Source: Planctomycetaceae bacterium
GTDB taxonomy: Bacteria > Planctomycetota > Planctomycetia > Pirellulales > UBA1268
Length of the DNA stretch: 64,000 nucleotides
Direction: 5' to 3'
Assembly (NCBI GenBank): GCA_011523305.1
Contig: WTHB01000152.1
Coordinates: 35,115 to 99,114, forward strand
In this document: positions 8,872-18,087 of the stretch, piece after piece
How positions within the stretch are numbered: position 1 is the stretch's first letter
How the letters are laid out: every line of letters begins with the position of its first letter
Program-made: the position numbers and the translations under genes
Notes under the pieces: generated by a model
Database searches by the model: none
Told to the model about the DNA's origin: nothing
The model's input: only the letters and a program-made list of their open reading frames with translations

Positions 8872-11817
8872 TCAACTGCACCGTTTCTTGGTAATGGCTG
8901 GTTTTTCATCAGCCTCCGTGACCGGCTGTTCATCACCAGCCACCTCGAATCGCCAGCCGTCAATCACCGTGCCGTCTGTCTTCAGGTGTGACAACAAAAA
9001 CAATAAGCGGCGGCGGGCGTCACCCTCTGGGCCCTCAGGAATATCGGACAACCGGTCCCGCAGGTAGTAGGGGGCCCAGGCCTGTGAATAGAGCGTCGCC
9101 TTCAGCCGCAGCTTCTTGCAGTCAAAACACTCCGGCAACGTCACCCGGTAACTGACAATGTCGCTGCCAGCCCCATCGGCATACTGCGGGTCATCACCCA
9201 CGCCGTGCGGATGAGTCGCCGCGACAAAGGCCGACGGCATCGACGGATCAGGCCCAGACGCTGACCAGCCCCGGGGCAACAGCCGATTGTCTTTCACATC
9301 CTGAGCCCGGTGCAGAAAACTGGTGGTGAATCGGCCCTGAGCATCCTGGGTCAACTCTTCATACACCTGAACCTGATCCGGTCTTTCGATCACCCGATGG
9401 TGTGGCTGGTACGCCTGGATTTGCTGGCCGTTCTGACTGACGTCGGCGAAAAACTCCGAGGGCAACACGCGACCATCTTCGCCAACCAGAACGCCGGCAG
9501 CATTGGTCTGCCCCGAGGCCCAAATGATCCGTTCGTGGCCGTGCGTGCTGTCAATCAGCAGAAACTCAATCCAGAGCCGGCGAAAGCCGACACCACTGGG
9601 CAGCCGATGGCCCGTGAGGTTGGTCACCTTGACGTCGGCAGCAATCGTCTGGCCCGCTGTCTCAACATTCAGGATCTCAAGCGTGGCCGTATTCTTGCGG
9701 GCATTCTGCACATAATTGTCGATCGCAAAGTGAATGCCCTCCACGCCAGTCTCGTAGTCGGGCATTCGCACCCCAAGCACATCGCCAAACTGCCGAAAGG
9801 CCTCTAGCAGAAAGACGTTGAGCCCCTGGAAGGTGTGCCGCCGATAGCCGTCTTTGCGGAAGGTAACCTGGTGCTCTTCCGTCGGCAGTTTGTTATCAAC
9901 CTCTGGATATTCCTGATCCTGCAGCACTGCGATCTTGGTGGCGATCTGGTCGATGGCTACATCACCATCTGGGCTTTCATAGCCCTTGGGCATGTGGCAG
10001 TCCTGACAACTGCGGGACTGGGCTGTCCGGCCAAACTCATCCTGGAAGCTGCTGTTGAGCCATTCCAAATAGGTTGCCTGCTCAATTCGATGCATGAAGC
10101 CCTGGAAGTTGGGGTTCTTCTCCGAGGCCAGCAACTGGGCAACCTCATCCCGCGGCGGCTGCTCAGCCCCGACCGGCGGCCTTTCCAACGGCCAGTCAAC
10201 CACCGGCAGGTTGATCACATGACAGGTGCCGCACATCCGTGATGACTGAATGAACGGATTGTGCTTTGGCACCGCCCCCAGCGTCGTCTGCATCGGCTTG
10301 GTCACCACATCCTTGAAGGGGCCATAGATTTCACTGGCTGGCCCCATCGTGAACTGACCAGTGATCGTCTTGGCGAGAAACCCCGGCAGATCTTCGCCGT
10401 CATCCACCATGCCGTGGCAGACCGTGCAACTGATGCCGTCACGGGCCAGGCCACCATAGTGATGATGCGGGTCGTTGTGGTCTTTCAATTGAAACCAGTC
10501 ACGGCGGAAGGTCGCCGCGTCAGCCCAATAAGCGTCCCCCACCCCGTGGTCAAAGTCATGCTGCCGTTTGCCCATCGCCCCATGGCATCGCAGGCAGGTA
10601 TTGACCACCTGATCACCCGCGGCCGCAGCCTGACTGGCCGGCAGATCCCGGGTGAGCTGGGCAAGTTCGCTTTCCAGCTGGGCATGAAAAACCGGGTCGC
10701 GGCCGGCCAAGCCCATCGGCGACCACCGCCACTCACCATAGGGCGACACGTTCAGCCCGCCCCGCGCGGTCTCCAAAAACATCACCGGGCCAGAAGAGTG
10801 CCGGCCGGTGGCACCGCTGTGACACATCAGACATTGATCCGACGTGATGAATCGCTGAGGCCCTCGGCCATCCGGGGCAACATGGTCGTGTGACTCCGGG
10901 GGAAACTTCTCAACCTCAGGGTAGGTCACATGGCGGGCTGGGGCATAGGTATGCAGAAAGGCAAAGTTGGGCCGGGCCGGGCCCGGTGCCTGCGGGGCAA
11001 CCAGTGACGACGGCTCGGGGTCATGCCGAAAGTCATACGGCTGCAGCACCGGCGGAATCTGCCGCCAGGTGGTATCGGTGTAGAACCGGATTGGCTCCCC
11101 CGGAAAGCCGGTGATGTTTCGCAGTGACGAGAACGTGCCGCCCTCTTCCGCCACGGAATGACAGCGAACACAGGCCAGCACCACGCCCGCCTGCGGATAG
11201 GCAAACGTCTCGGGCGTGTCCTGCTCCTGGCCCGGGTAGACACTCGCCCAGAACCAGCCGCTCGGCGACCCGGCGGCATCCTTGATCATCACATCGCAGC
11301 CAGCCGACGTTGGGAGCCGCAGCAGAGCGAGCAGTTCATCTTCAGTGGCGTCTTCATACCGGGCCGCGGGTGGTGGCAGCATCTCCTTGATGATCATGCC
11401 GCCGTCCGGAATCACACCCTCTCGCGGCTGTTTCTTTGGAGCCAGCCCCGCATCCCGACCCTGGGGCCAGAAGTCTGGATCACCCGTGAGCCAGTACATC
11501 ACCTTCGGTGAATAAAAGCACCGTACTGCCGGATGGGTGCCGTAATATTTCCCTTTGACATAGGCACCGGTGTCACGCACCCGCTTGTCATGGCTCCAGC
11601 CCAAGTCGGTCGCATAGCCGCGGCTGCGGATGAACGGGAAAAGCAGCGTTTCGTAGTCGATGTGACTCATCGACGTCGGCAGCGGCAGTGGATGCTCCTG
11701 CGCCCCAAAACCAGGCGGCTCGGCCGCCACCAGCCGGGCTGCTGCCAGCATGGCCGAACAGAGCAGCAGCGTTCGCCAGCCCACGCTGCGAGACGCCATG
11801 ACGATGCGAGATGCCAT
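8872..11817 (-). CDS. Secreted hexahaem c-type cytochrome
   Basis: About 981 residues with a Sec-type signal peptide (RTLLLCSAMLAAARLVAAEP). Six CXXCH haem-attachment motifs are visible: 216 CVRCH, 329 CLMCH, 408 CLRCH, 464 CTVCH, 529 CGTCH and 604 CQDCH. The last 370 residues have none and look beta-rich (GQTIAADVKVTNLTGHRLPS), perhaps an Ig-like or CARDB-like module. The ATG at 11817 is supported by AAGGA seven bases upstream. It should act in the periplasm or at the cell surface in electron transfer; I do not recognise a named enzyme. It lies between an esterase gene (22 bp) and the Popeye-like gene. Confidence 0.88.
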   Translation of the reverse strand: MASRIVMASRSVGWRTLLLCSAMLAAARLVAAEPPGFGAQEHPLPLPTSMSHIDYETLLFPFIRSRGYATDLGWSHDKRVRDTGAYVKGKYYGTHPAVRCFYSPKVMYWLTGDPDFWPQGRDAGLAPKKQPREGVIPDGGMIIKEMLPPPAARYEDATEDELLALLRLPTSAGCDVMIKDAAGSPSGWFWASVYPGQEQDTPETFAYPQAGVVLACVRCHSVAEEGGTFSSLRNITGFPGEPIRFYTDTTWRQIPPVLQPYDFRHDPEPSSLVAPQAPGPARPNFAFLHTYAPARHVTYPEVEKFPPESHDHVAPDGRGPQRFITSDQCLMCHSGATGRHSSGPVMFLETARGGLNVSPYGEWRWSPMGLAGRDPVFHAQLESELAQLTRDLPASQAAAAGDQVVNTCLRCHGAMGKRQHDFDHGVGDAYWADAATFRRDWFQLKDHNDPHHHYGGLARDGISCTVCHGMVDDGEDLPGFLAKTITGQFTMGPASEIYGPFKDVVTKPMQTTLGAVPKHNPFIQSSRMCGTCHVINLPVVDWPLERPPVGAEQPPRDEVAQLLASEKNPNFQGFMHRIEQATYLEWLNSSFQDEFGRTAQSRSCQDCHMPKGYESPDGDVAIDQIATKIAVLQDQEYPEVDNKLPTEEHQVTFRKDGYRRHTFQGLNVFLLEAFRQFGDVLGVRMPDYETGVEGIHFAIDNYVQNARKNTATLEILNVETAGQTIAADVKVTNLTGHRLPSGVGFRRLWIEFLLIDSTHGHERIIWASGQTNAAGVLVGEDGRVLPSEFFADVSQNGQQIQAYQPHHRVIERPDQVQVYEELTQDAQGRFTTSFLHRAQDVKDNRLLPRGWSASGPDPSMPSAFVAATHPHGVGDDPQYADGAGSDIVSYRVTLPECFDCKKLRLKATLYSQAWAPYYLRDRLSDIPEGPEGDARRRLLFLLSHLKTDGTVIDGWRFEVAGDEQPVTEADEKPAITKKRCS

Positions 11818-11839
11818 GAAAGTGTCCTTAAGGTTTCCT

Positions 11840-12898
11840 TCAACCAGTGAGGTGCCGATCCAGAAAGCCCGCCATCTCAGCAAACACATCCTGCGACTCA
11901 TCCGCAAACGGATTGATGAAGTAGTGAAAGTGCGCCGCCCCCTCCACCAGGTGCAGCTCGGCCGGTACGCCAGCCCGCCGCAGTTTTCGGTGCACCAGAA
12001 CCGTTAGGCTCAAAAAGAGGTCGCGGGTGCCGGAAAGTAGCATCGTGGGCGGGAACCCACTCAGATCACCCCGCAAGGGTGATAGAAACGGGTCGCTCAG
12101 GTCATGACTATTCGCATAGAGCCGCGCCGCTCGCTGCGGGGCCGCCCGATAACTCACCAGAATATTGTCGAGCCATTCGTTCGTCCGAAAACTGTCGCCA
12201 ACTTCCTCCAGGTCAGCCCACGGCGTCTGAATGGCAAGCGCCGCTGGCAGCGGCACCCCCTCCTGCTTGGCCCGCAGTGTCGTCGCCAGTGCCAGGCCAC
12301 CACCGGCAGACCCTCCGCACAGTCCAACGCTTCCTGGTGAATGGCTTTCCACCACCGCCTTCCAGACCGCAAAGGCATCATCGAGAGCGGCCGGAAAGGG
12401 GTGGTCTGGTGGCATGCGGTAATCGACCGCGACCACCTTGATGCCACAGTTCGCCGCAATCACGACCGCCTCGAGCAGGCTTGCCCGCCCCGGGTTGAAG
12501 ACATAGCCACCGCCATGGGTGTTGACCAGCAGCCGCCCCTGATGCTGTTGCCGCATCGCAGCAGGTGCGACCTCAAAGACTGGCACCCCGGCCACCACGC
12601 CTTCGGTGACGGTGACTCCGAGCCGCTCCCGAATCTGCTCGACCATTCCGGCCGTGGTGACCGCCAGATCAGCCACTGCCTGCCGCCAGCCAGCGGCATC
12701 GGGTGGGTCGAGCTTCCATTCCGAATCGCGATAGGGCAGCGCAATCGTCCGGCCGAATGCCGCACTCACCGACCTGGGTACCGGAATGGTCCGGCCCGGC
12801 ACCGTACGGGGACCGGGGGACTGGTTGAGCTGCCCCACCGCCTCTTGCAGCGCCGGATAACCGGAGAGGGGCAACCCCGCGTGGTCCTCAGATGTCAT
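11840..12898 (-). CDS. Alpha/beta hydrolase, hormone-sensitive-lipase (HSL) type
   Basis: A 352-residue esterase/lipase-like protein. The oxyanion-hole motif HGGG is at 128-131. The nucleophile elbow GGSAGG holds Ser197; the usual family form is GDSAGG, so the Asp is replaced by Gly. The likely catalytic Asp is 293 (SGTRDLF) and His is 323 (GAAHFH). No signal peptide is apparent, so it is probably cytoplasmic. The ATG at 12898 has GAGGA seven bases upstream and is preferred over a start 12 codons earlier. It is first gene of a probable operon with the hexahaem cytochrome and Popeye-like genes. The substrate, a short-chain ester, is inferred from family. Confidence 0.9.
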   Translation of the reverse strand: MTSEDHAGLPLSGYPALQEAVGQLNQSPGPRTVPGRTIPVPRSVSAAFGRTIALPYRDSEWKLDPPDAAGWRQAVADLAVTTAGMVEQIRERLGVTVTEGVVAGVPVFEVAPAAMRQQHQGRLLVNTHGGGYVFNPGRASLLEAVVIAANCGIKVVAVDYRMPPDHPFPAALDDAFAVWKAVVESHSPGSVGLCGGSAGGGLALATTLRAKQEGVPLPAALAIQTPWADLEEVGDSFRTNEWLDNILVSYRAAPQRAARLYANSHDLSDPFLSPLRGDLSGFPPTMLLSGTRDLFLSLTVLVHRKLRRAGVPAELHLVEGAAHFHYFINPFADESQDVFAEMAGFLDRHLTG

Positions 12899-13031
12899 GA
12901 ACCAGTCCTCAGAGCGTTCAACGCCGAAACACAATGGCTGCCGAGGAGGCTATCGCCTGCCGATCCTTGCGACAACTCATTCCTGCCCCCCGCTACAGCC
13001 TCAGGGTTCCTGACTGCACCAGGTCTCTCGC

Positions 13032-13060
13032 TTGACGCCTGCCAGAGCCAGCCCGAGAAT
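13032..13060 (+). promoter_or_regulatory. Predicted sigma-70 promoter of the ferritin gene
   Basis: TTGACG at 13032-13037, a 17-base spacer, then GAGAAT at 13055-13060. The -35 matches 5 of 6 and the -10 matches 4 of 6 consensus bases. The ferritin start codon lies 39 bases downstream. Predicted by eye only. Confidence 0.45.
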
Positions 13061-13098
13061 CTCGCCAGATGTCCCGTGCCTTCCTAGGAGCCCTCCCC

Positions 13099-13614
13099 AT
13101 GAGTTTCCGCAAATCCCTCGACAACGAAGTGGCCGAAGCCCTCAACGAACAGATCTGCATCGAGGCCTCAGCCGCCTTTCTCTATTTTTCGATGGCCTCC
13201 TGGGCAAGCGTCCGCGGGCTGACCGGCATGGCAAAATGGTTCCGAGCAGAGGCCGCTGGTGAACTGACGCACATGAACCTGTTCGTCGACTACCTCAACG
13301 ACCGTGACTACCAGGCCAAGTTTGCCACGATCGAGGCCCCGGCCTGCGAATGGGACAACCCGATCGAGGCATTCGATCTGGTCCGGACGCAAGAGCACAA
13401 ACTGCTTCAGCGGATGAACGACCTGATCGACATGGCTGACAAGCACAACGATCACCTCACGCACAGTTTCCTGACGCAGTTCGTTCCGCAGCAGATTGCC
13501 GACACCGCCGGTGCCGATGACGTTCACGATCGACTGACCCTCTCCGGTGGCGACGGTCACGGTCTGATTCTGATCGACCAGGAACTCGGCCGCGAAGCTG
13601 AATCACACGGCTAG
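13099..13614 (+). CDS. Ferritin-like iron-storage protein (bacterial non-haem ferritin)
   Basis: A 171-residue four-helix ferritin aligning along its length with E. coli FtnA. Ferroxidase A/B-site residues are kept: Glu22, Glu55, His58, Glu99 and Gln132 (FtnA 17, 50, 53, 94, 127). The residues for the third, C site are changed: Gly54, Gln131, Ala134 and Asp135 replace Glu49, Glu126, Glu129 and Glu130. It should oxidise and store iron, but turnover may differ from FtnA. The ATG at 13099 has AGGAG about nine bases upstream; an in-frame start ten codons earlier lacks this. Divergent from the esterase operon, with its own predicted promoter. Confidence 0.92.
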   Translation: MSFRKSLDNEVAEALNEQICIEASAAFLYFSMASWASVRGLTGMAKWFRAEAAGELTHMNLFVDYLNDRDYQAKFATIEAPACEWDNPIEAFDLVRTQEHKLLQRMNDLIDMADKHNDHLTHSFLTQFVPQQIADTAGADDVHDRLTLSGGDGHGLILIDQELGREAESHG

Positions 13615-13687
13615 ACGAAGCTAGCTGCTCTGGTAATGCACGCTGGTGGCAAAGCACGCGAGGCCCTGTCGGCAAAGGAACCGCTCC

Positions 13688-14557
13688 ATGACCGTTCGTG
13701 ACCTGTTGGCATTCCTCGACCGCGAGCCCAGCCAGCCGATGCACTGGATGCTGCCCGATGGCTCATTCGTGCCAGCCCACTTCCACATCACCGAGGTGGG
13801 ACGGGTTCAGAAAGACTTCATCGACTGCGGTGGCACTCGCCGCTGCCAGACGTCGTGCCTGCTGCAGATCTGGGTGGCCGACGACACGGAGCACCGGCTT
13901 GTCTCGACAAAACTGGCGGACATTCTCCGGCTGGCCGGTCCGGTGCTGCAGACCGACGACCTGCCGGTCGAGGTTGAGTTCGAACAGCACAGCATCTCGC
14001 AGTACCCTCTGGCTGGGGTTGAACCGACGCCAGCCGGCCTGCTCTTCACGCTTGGCAGCAAACACACTGCCTGTCTCGCCCCCGAAACATGTGGTGTCGA
14101 CGGCAGCGACTGCTGTGGCCCAGCCGGCCCGCGACCGGTTTTGTTTGTCTGCATCCATAACAGTGCCCGCAGCCAAATGGCGAAGGCCTTTGTGAATCAG
14201 CTCTGCCCCGAGTCGTTTGTCGCTTCAAGTGCCGGGCTGGAACCGGGACAGCTCAATCCGTTGGTGGTTGAGGCCATGCAGGAAGTCGGCATCGACATCT
14301 CGGCAGCCACCACCACCAGTGTTGCCGAGGTGCTGGCTGAGGGCCGGCAGTTTGACCGGGTGATCACAGTTTGTGATGAAGCGAGCGCCGAGCGGTGTCC
14401 GACCTTCCCCGGGCCAGTCGCCCGTGAGCACTGGGGCTTTCCCGATCCGTCAGCGGCCACGGGCAGCCACGCCGAAAAACTTGCCCAGGTCCGCCAGATC
14501 CGCGACGCGATTCGGCAGCGCATCACCGACTGGTGCCGGCTGGCCTGCCTGCGATGA
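13688..14557 (+). CDS. DUF6428 domain fused to LMW-phosphatase-type arsenate reductase
   Basis: A 289-residue two-domain protein. Residues 1-135 resemble DUF6428 proteins ([36 protein letters not shown]), normally separate small proteins found beside arsenic genes. Residues 148-289 are an ArsC/low-molecular-weight tyrosine-phosphatase domain. It has the P-loop Cys155-IHNSA-Arg161, a second Cys at 229 and another at 237, and the Asp of FPDP at 253. The linker has Cys135, 142 and 143. Expected role: thioredoxin-coupled reduction of arsenate to arsenite in the cytoplasm. AAGGA lies eight bases before the ATG. No arsR or arsenite exporter is in the window. Confidence 0.9.
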   Translation: MTVRDLLAFLDREPSQPMHWMLPDGSFVPAHFHITEVGRVQKDFIDCGGTRRCQTSCLLQIWVADDTEHRLVSTKLADILRLAGPVLQTDDLPVEVEFEQHSISQYPLAGVEPTPAGLLFTLGSKHTACLAPETCGVDGSDCCGPAGPRPVLFVCIHNSARSQMAKAFVNQLCPESFVASSAGLEPGQLNPLVVEAMQEVGIDISAATTTSVAEVLAEGRQFDRVITVCDEASAERCPTFPGPVAREHWGFPDPSAATGSHAEKLAQVRQIRDAIRQRITDWCRLACLR

Positions 14558-14645
14558 GTCACTGTGGAACAAACGCGAGGAATTTGCAGCTCTGAAGGGC
14601 CTGCCGACACCGCGTCAACGGCATGCACACTTCTTGTTGCCAGCA

Positions 14646-14674
14646 TTGCCGGCCCTTCGTTACGGCCTTACAAT
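14646..14674 (+). promoter_or_regulatory. Predicted promoter of the glycine riboswitch-gcvP transcript
   Basis: TTGCCG (14646-14651), a 17-base spacer and TACAAT (14669-14674). This places transcription start near 14681, where the first riboswitch stem begins. The agreement between promoter and aptamer position supports both calls. Confidence 0.6.
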
Positions 14675-14680
14675 GCTCTC

Positions 14681-14842
14681 GTCAGGAGAGAGTCGAGAGA
14701 CCGCCGAAGGCTGAACGCTCAGGCACAAGGACTGACACAACCACAATTCTGTTGGAGAGCGACGCCGCACCCCGGCGTCCACCGAAGGGGCAAACCTCAG
14801 GCCGACGCCTGCAGGTGAATCTCTCAGGTACCCGGACAACAG
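14681..14842 (+). promoter_or_regulatory. Tandem glycine riboswitch
   Basis: Two glycine aptamers in series upstream of a glycine decarboxylase gene. In aptamer 1, P1 pairs GTCAG (14681-14685) with CTGAC (14732-14736) around the core CCGCCGAAGG and CTCAGGCACAAGGAC. In aptamer 2, P1 pairs CTGTT (14749-14753) with AACAG (14838-14842), and GGAGAG (14754-14759) pairs with CTCTC (14821-14825). Its core is CACCGAAGGGGCAA and CTCTCAGGTACCCGGAC, almost identical to the known consensus. By family knowledge, glycine binding turns on the glycine cleavage gene downstream. Confidence 0.95.
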
Positions 14843-14850
14843 GGTTCCCA

Positions 14851-14874
14851 GGCTGACTGCAACTGCAGTCAGCC
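14851..14874 (+). promoter_or_regulatory. Riboswitch expression-platform hairpin
   Basis: A perfect 10-bp stem, GGCTGACTGC / GCAGTCAGCC, with loop AACT, nine bases after the second aptamer. No T-run follows, so it is not a typical terminator. The arms contain CTGAC and GTCAG, the same pentamers that form P1 of aptamer 1, so alternative pairing between platform and aptamer is possible. The gcvP ribosome-binding site is about 76 bases downstream. Confidence 0.55.
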
Positions 14875-14961
14875 TGCCCACGCCAGCTGGCGGCCCACCG
14901 GTCGTCACCTGCCATGACTAGCCCGCGATCTTCGTCGGCCTCGTCAGGAAAGGAGCCCCCC

Positions 14962-17907
14962 ATGTCTGTTGCGACAGCCCCCTCCACCACGACCACCTCT
15001 CCGACCCCAGAACATGCAGCCGCTGCATCGCCAGCAACCAGTGGACTGGCGGCCTTCCCCTCTCGACACATCGGCCTGTCACCTGACGCCGAGCACCAGA
15101 TGCTGCAGGCGATTGGAGCGACCTCGCGGGAGTCGTTGATCGACGAAATCGTGCCAGCCAGCATTGCCCGGCAGCAGCCCATGCACCTGCCCGAGCCCCT
15201 CGCCGAAGAGGCCGCGTTGGCCGAACTAAAACGCATCGCCCAGGGCAACCTGCTGCTCAAGAGTTTCATCGGGCAGGGCTACTACGGCACGCATACGCCA
15301 GCGGTGATCCAACGAAACATTCTGGAGAATCCTGCCTGGTACACCGCCTACACACCCTATCAGGCCGAGATTTCCCAGGGCCGGATGGAGGCGGTGCTGA
15401 CCTTCCAGACGATGGTCTGTGATTTGACCGGCATGGAGATTGCCAACGCCTCGCTGCTCGATGAGGCCACCGCTGCCGCTGAGGCGATGACCCTCGCCCA
15501 CCGCATGCACAAGGGCAAGGCAACCGTGTTCCTGGCCGATCACCGCTGCCACCCACAAACACTTGAGGTGCTCGCCACGCGGGCCGAGCCGCTGGGCATC
15601 GATCTGATCATCGGCGATGTTGCCGACACCCTTGATGAGGGTGACTGCTTCGGTGTACTCGTCCAGTATCCCACCACCGATGGCGATCTGCCCGACTGGC
15701 AGGCGCTGGCCGCCCGGGTGCACGACAAACAGGCGCTCCTCTGCGTGGCCGCCGATCCCCTGGCGTTGACCGTGCTAACGCCGCCGGGAGCCTGGGGGGC
15801 TGACATCGTCGTTGGCTCCACCCAACGCTTCGGCATGCCGATGGGCTGTGGCGGGCCCCATGCCGCTTACATCGCCTGCCGTGATGCCTTCAAACGCTCG
15901 CTGCCCGGCCGGCTGGTAGGCGTCAGTGTCGATACCGCAGGTCAGCCTGCCTATCGGCTGGCCCTGCAGACCCGCGAACAGCACATCCGCCGCGAGAAGG
16001 CAACTTCCAACATCTGTACCGCGCAGGTGCTGCCGGCCGTGGTGGCGGCGATGTATGGGGTCTATCACGGCCCCGACGGGCTCACCGCCATCGCCACCCG
16101 CGTCGCCGACCTGACAGCCACCCTGGCCGCCGGCCTCGAGCAGCTCGGCTGCACACTCAGGCATGAGCATGCCTTTGACACACTCGCCATCGCCACTGAC
16201 CAACAAACAGAAGCCGTACTCCAGCGGGCCCGTGACAACGGCATGAATCTGCGTGGCCTCGATGCCAGTACCGTCAGCATCAGCCTTGACGAAACCACAA
16301 CGCCAGCCGATGTGGTGGCGATCTGGCAGCTCTTTGCGACGGCGGAAAACACGCTGCCGACATTTGCCGCCTGTGCCGGGACCGCCCAGCCCCGGCTACC
16401 CGCATCGCTGCGGCGCGAGGGCGACTTCCTCACCCATCCGGTCTTTCACTCCCACCGCAGTGAAACCCAGATGCTCCGCTACCTGCGGGAACTGGCCGAC
16501 CGTGACCTCGCTCTCGACCGGACGATGATTCCGCTGGGCAGCTGCACGATGAAACTCAACGCCACCAGCGAGATGATTCCGATCAGCTGGCCAGAGTTTG
16601 CCAACGTCCATCCCTTTGCGCCAGCCGACCAGCAGACGGGCTATGCCGCCCTTGAGCAGCAGCTCTGCGACTGGCTCGGTGAAGCGACCGGCTACGCCGG
16701 CATCAGCCTGCAGCCCAATGCTGGCAGCCAGGGTGAATACGCCGGGCTGCTTGTCATCCGGGCCTGGCAGCGGGCCCGCGGCGAGGGACATCGCAACATC
16801 TGCCTGATTCCCGCCTCGGCCCACGGCACCAACCCGGCCAGCGCCCAGATGGCTGGCATGCAGGTCGTCGTGACGGGCTGCGATGCCCAGGGCAACGTCG
16901 ACCTGAAAGAACTCAAGCAGACCTGCGAGCGGTACAGTGACCGGCTGGCGGCGGTAATGATCACCTACCCAAGCACGCACGGTGTCTTTGAGGCTGACGT
17001 CAAACAGCTCTGCGAGATCGTCCACCAGCATGGTGGCCGGGTGTATATAGACGGGGCCAACATGAACGCCTTGGTCGGCACAGCCGAACCGGGCCAGTTT
17101 GGAGGTGATGTCAGCCACTTAAACCTGCACAAGACCTTCTGCATTCCCCACGGGGGTGGTGGCCCAGGGGTCGGGCCGGTCTGCGTGGTTGACGATCTGG
17201 TCCCGTTCCTGCCGGGCCATGCCACGGGCGGTGTCGCCACAGCCGGCGGGGTCGGAGCGATCTCGGCAGCAGCCCGGGGCAACGCCGGGGTTCTGCCGAT
17301 CAGCTGGATGTATATCCGCATGATGGGCGGCGACGGCCTCCGGCAGGCTACCGAGGCGGCGATTCTCTCCGCCAACTATGTCAGCACGAAACTCCGCGAC
17401 CATTACCCCACGCTCTACACCGGCAACCACGGTCGTGTTGCTCACGAATGCATTCTCGACCTGCGACCGCTGAAAGAAACCAGTGGTATCACCGCGGAAG
17501 ATGTGGCCAAGCGGCTGATTGACTACGGCTTCCATGCCCCGACCCTCAGTTTTCCGGTGCCGGGCACCCTGATGGTGGAACCGACCGAAAGCGAAGACCT
17601 GGCCGAACTCGACCGCTTCATCGAAGCGATGATCGCCATCCGCGAGGAGATTCGCCAGGTCGAAGAAGGACACTGGCCGCGGGAAGACAACCCCGTGACG
17701 CGGGCTCCGCACACGGCGACCTGCGTTGCCACGGACTCGTGGGACCGGGCCTATTCCCGCGAGATCGCCGCCTTCCCGGTACCGAGCCTGCGGCGAAGAA
17801 AGTACTGGCCGCCCGTCGCCCGCGTCGACAATGTGCATGGTGATCGCAACCTGTTCTGCAGCTGTGTGCCGACTGAGGCTTGGGACGAGGCACCGACCAC
17901 GGACTGA
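14962..17907 (+). CDS. gcvP: Glycine dehydrogenase (decarboxylating), single-chain P protein
   Basis: A 981-residue pyridoxal-phosphate enzyme with both the P1 and P2 halves in one chain, as in E. coli GcvP (957 residues). It decarboxylates glycine and passes the aminomethyl group to lipoyl-GcvH in the glycine cleavage system. The PLP lysine is Lys724 in [18 protein letters not shown]. Other typical segments are [12 protein letters not shown] and [14 protein letters not shown]. The ATG at 14962 has AAAGGAG six bases upstream; an ATG at 14914 is less likely. Expression is controlled by the tandem glycine riboswitch upstream. The partners gcvT and gcvH are not in this window, unlike many bacterial gcv operons. 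Confidence 0.97.
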   Translation: MSVATAPSTTTTSPTPEHAAAASPATSGLAAFPSRHIGLSPDAEHQMLQAIGATSRESLIDEIVPASIARQQPMHLPEPLAEEAALAELKRIAQGNLLLKSFIGQGYYGTHTPAVIQRNILENPAWYTAYTPYQAEISQGRMEAVLTFQTMVCDLTGMEIANASLLDEATAAAEAMTLAHRMHKGKATVFLADHRCHPQTLEVLATRAEPLGIDLIIGDVADTLDEGDCFGVLVQYPTTDGDLPDWQALAARVHDKQALLCVAADPLALTVLTPPGAWGADIVVGSTQRFGMPMGCGGPHAAYIACRDAFKRSLPGRLVGVSVDTAGQPAYRLALQTREQHIRREKATSNICTAQVLPAVVAAMYGVYHGPDGLTAIATRVADLTATLAAGLEQLGCTLRHEHAFDTLAIATDQQTEAVLQRARDNGMNLRGLDASTVSISLDETTTPADVVAIWQLFATAENTLPTFAACAGTAQPRLPASLRREGDFLTHPVFHSHRSETQMLRYLRELADRDLALDRTMIPLGSCTMKLNATSEMIPISWPEFANVHPFAPADQQTGYAALEQQLCDWLGEATGYAGISLQPNAGSQGEYAGLLVIRAWQRARGEGHRNICLIPASAHGTNPASAQMAGMQVVVTGCDAQGNVDLKELKQTCERYSDRLAAVMITYPSTHGVFEADVKQLCEIVHQHGGRVYIDGANMNALVGTAEPGQFGGDVSHLNLHKTFCIPHGGGGPGVGPVCVVDDLVPFLPGHATGGVATAGGVGAISAAARGNAGVLPISWMYIRMMGGDGLRQATEAAILSANYVSTKLRDHYPTLYTGNHGRVAHECILDLRPLKETSGITAEDVAKRLIDYGFHAPTLSFPVPGTLMVEPTESEDLAELDRFIEAMIAIREEIRQVEEGHWPREDNPVTRAPHTATCVATDSWDRAYSREIAAFPVPSLRRRKYWPPVARVDNVHGDRNLFCSCVPTEAWDEAPTTD

Positions 17908-17913
17908 GCCACC

Positions 17914-18087
17914 ATGATCGAAGACCCAACCTTTTTTGTCGGCTGGGGTACCCTGTCGCTGATCAATGCCGGCCTTGCCCAGGGCAAGAGTCGCAGTGGC
18001 CTCATTTGGTGCCTATTCTCCCTGCTGCTTGGCCCCATCGCCACCTTACTGATCGTGGTGCTCGATCGGGTGCGGCCCTACGACTGA
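17914..18087 (+). CDS. Small membrane protein, 57 residues
   Basis: A short reading frame beginning six bases after the gcvP stop, probably in the same riboswitch-controlled transcript. The protein reads MIEDPTFFVGWGTLSLINAG..., a central GKSRSG loop, then a strongly hydrophobic helix ending in DRVRPYD. It resembles small proteins with a helix, a basic-Gly loop and a helix (pattern GKSR-x-G, then LLGP) found in many bacteria without known function. Its last 10 bases overlap the 3' end of the convergent permease gene. The hydrophobic pattern and position make it likely real. Confidence 0.6.
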   Translation: MIEDPTFFVGWGTLSLINAGLAQGKSRSGLIWCLFSLLLGPIATLLIVVLDRVRPYD

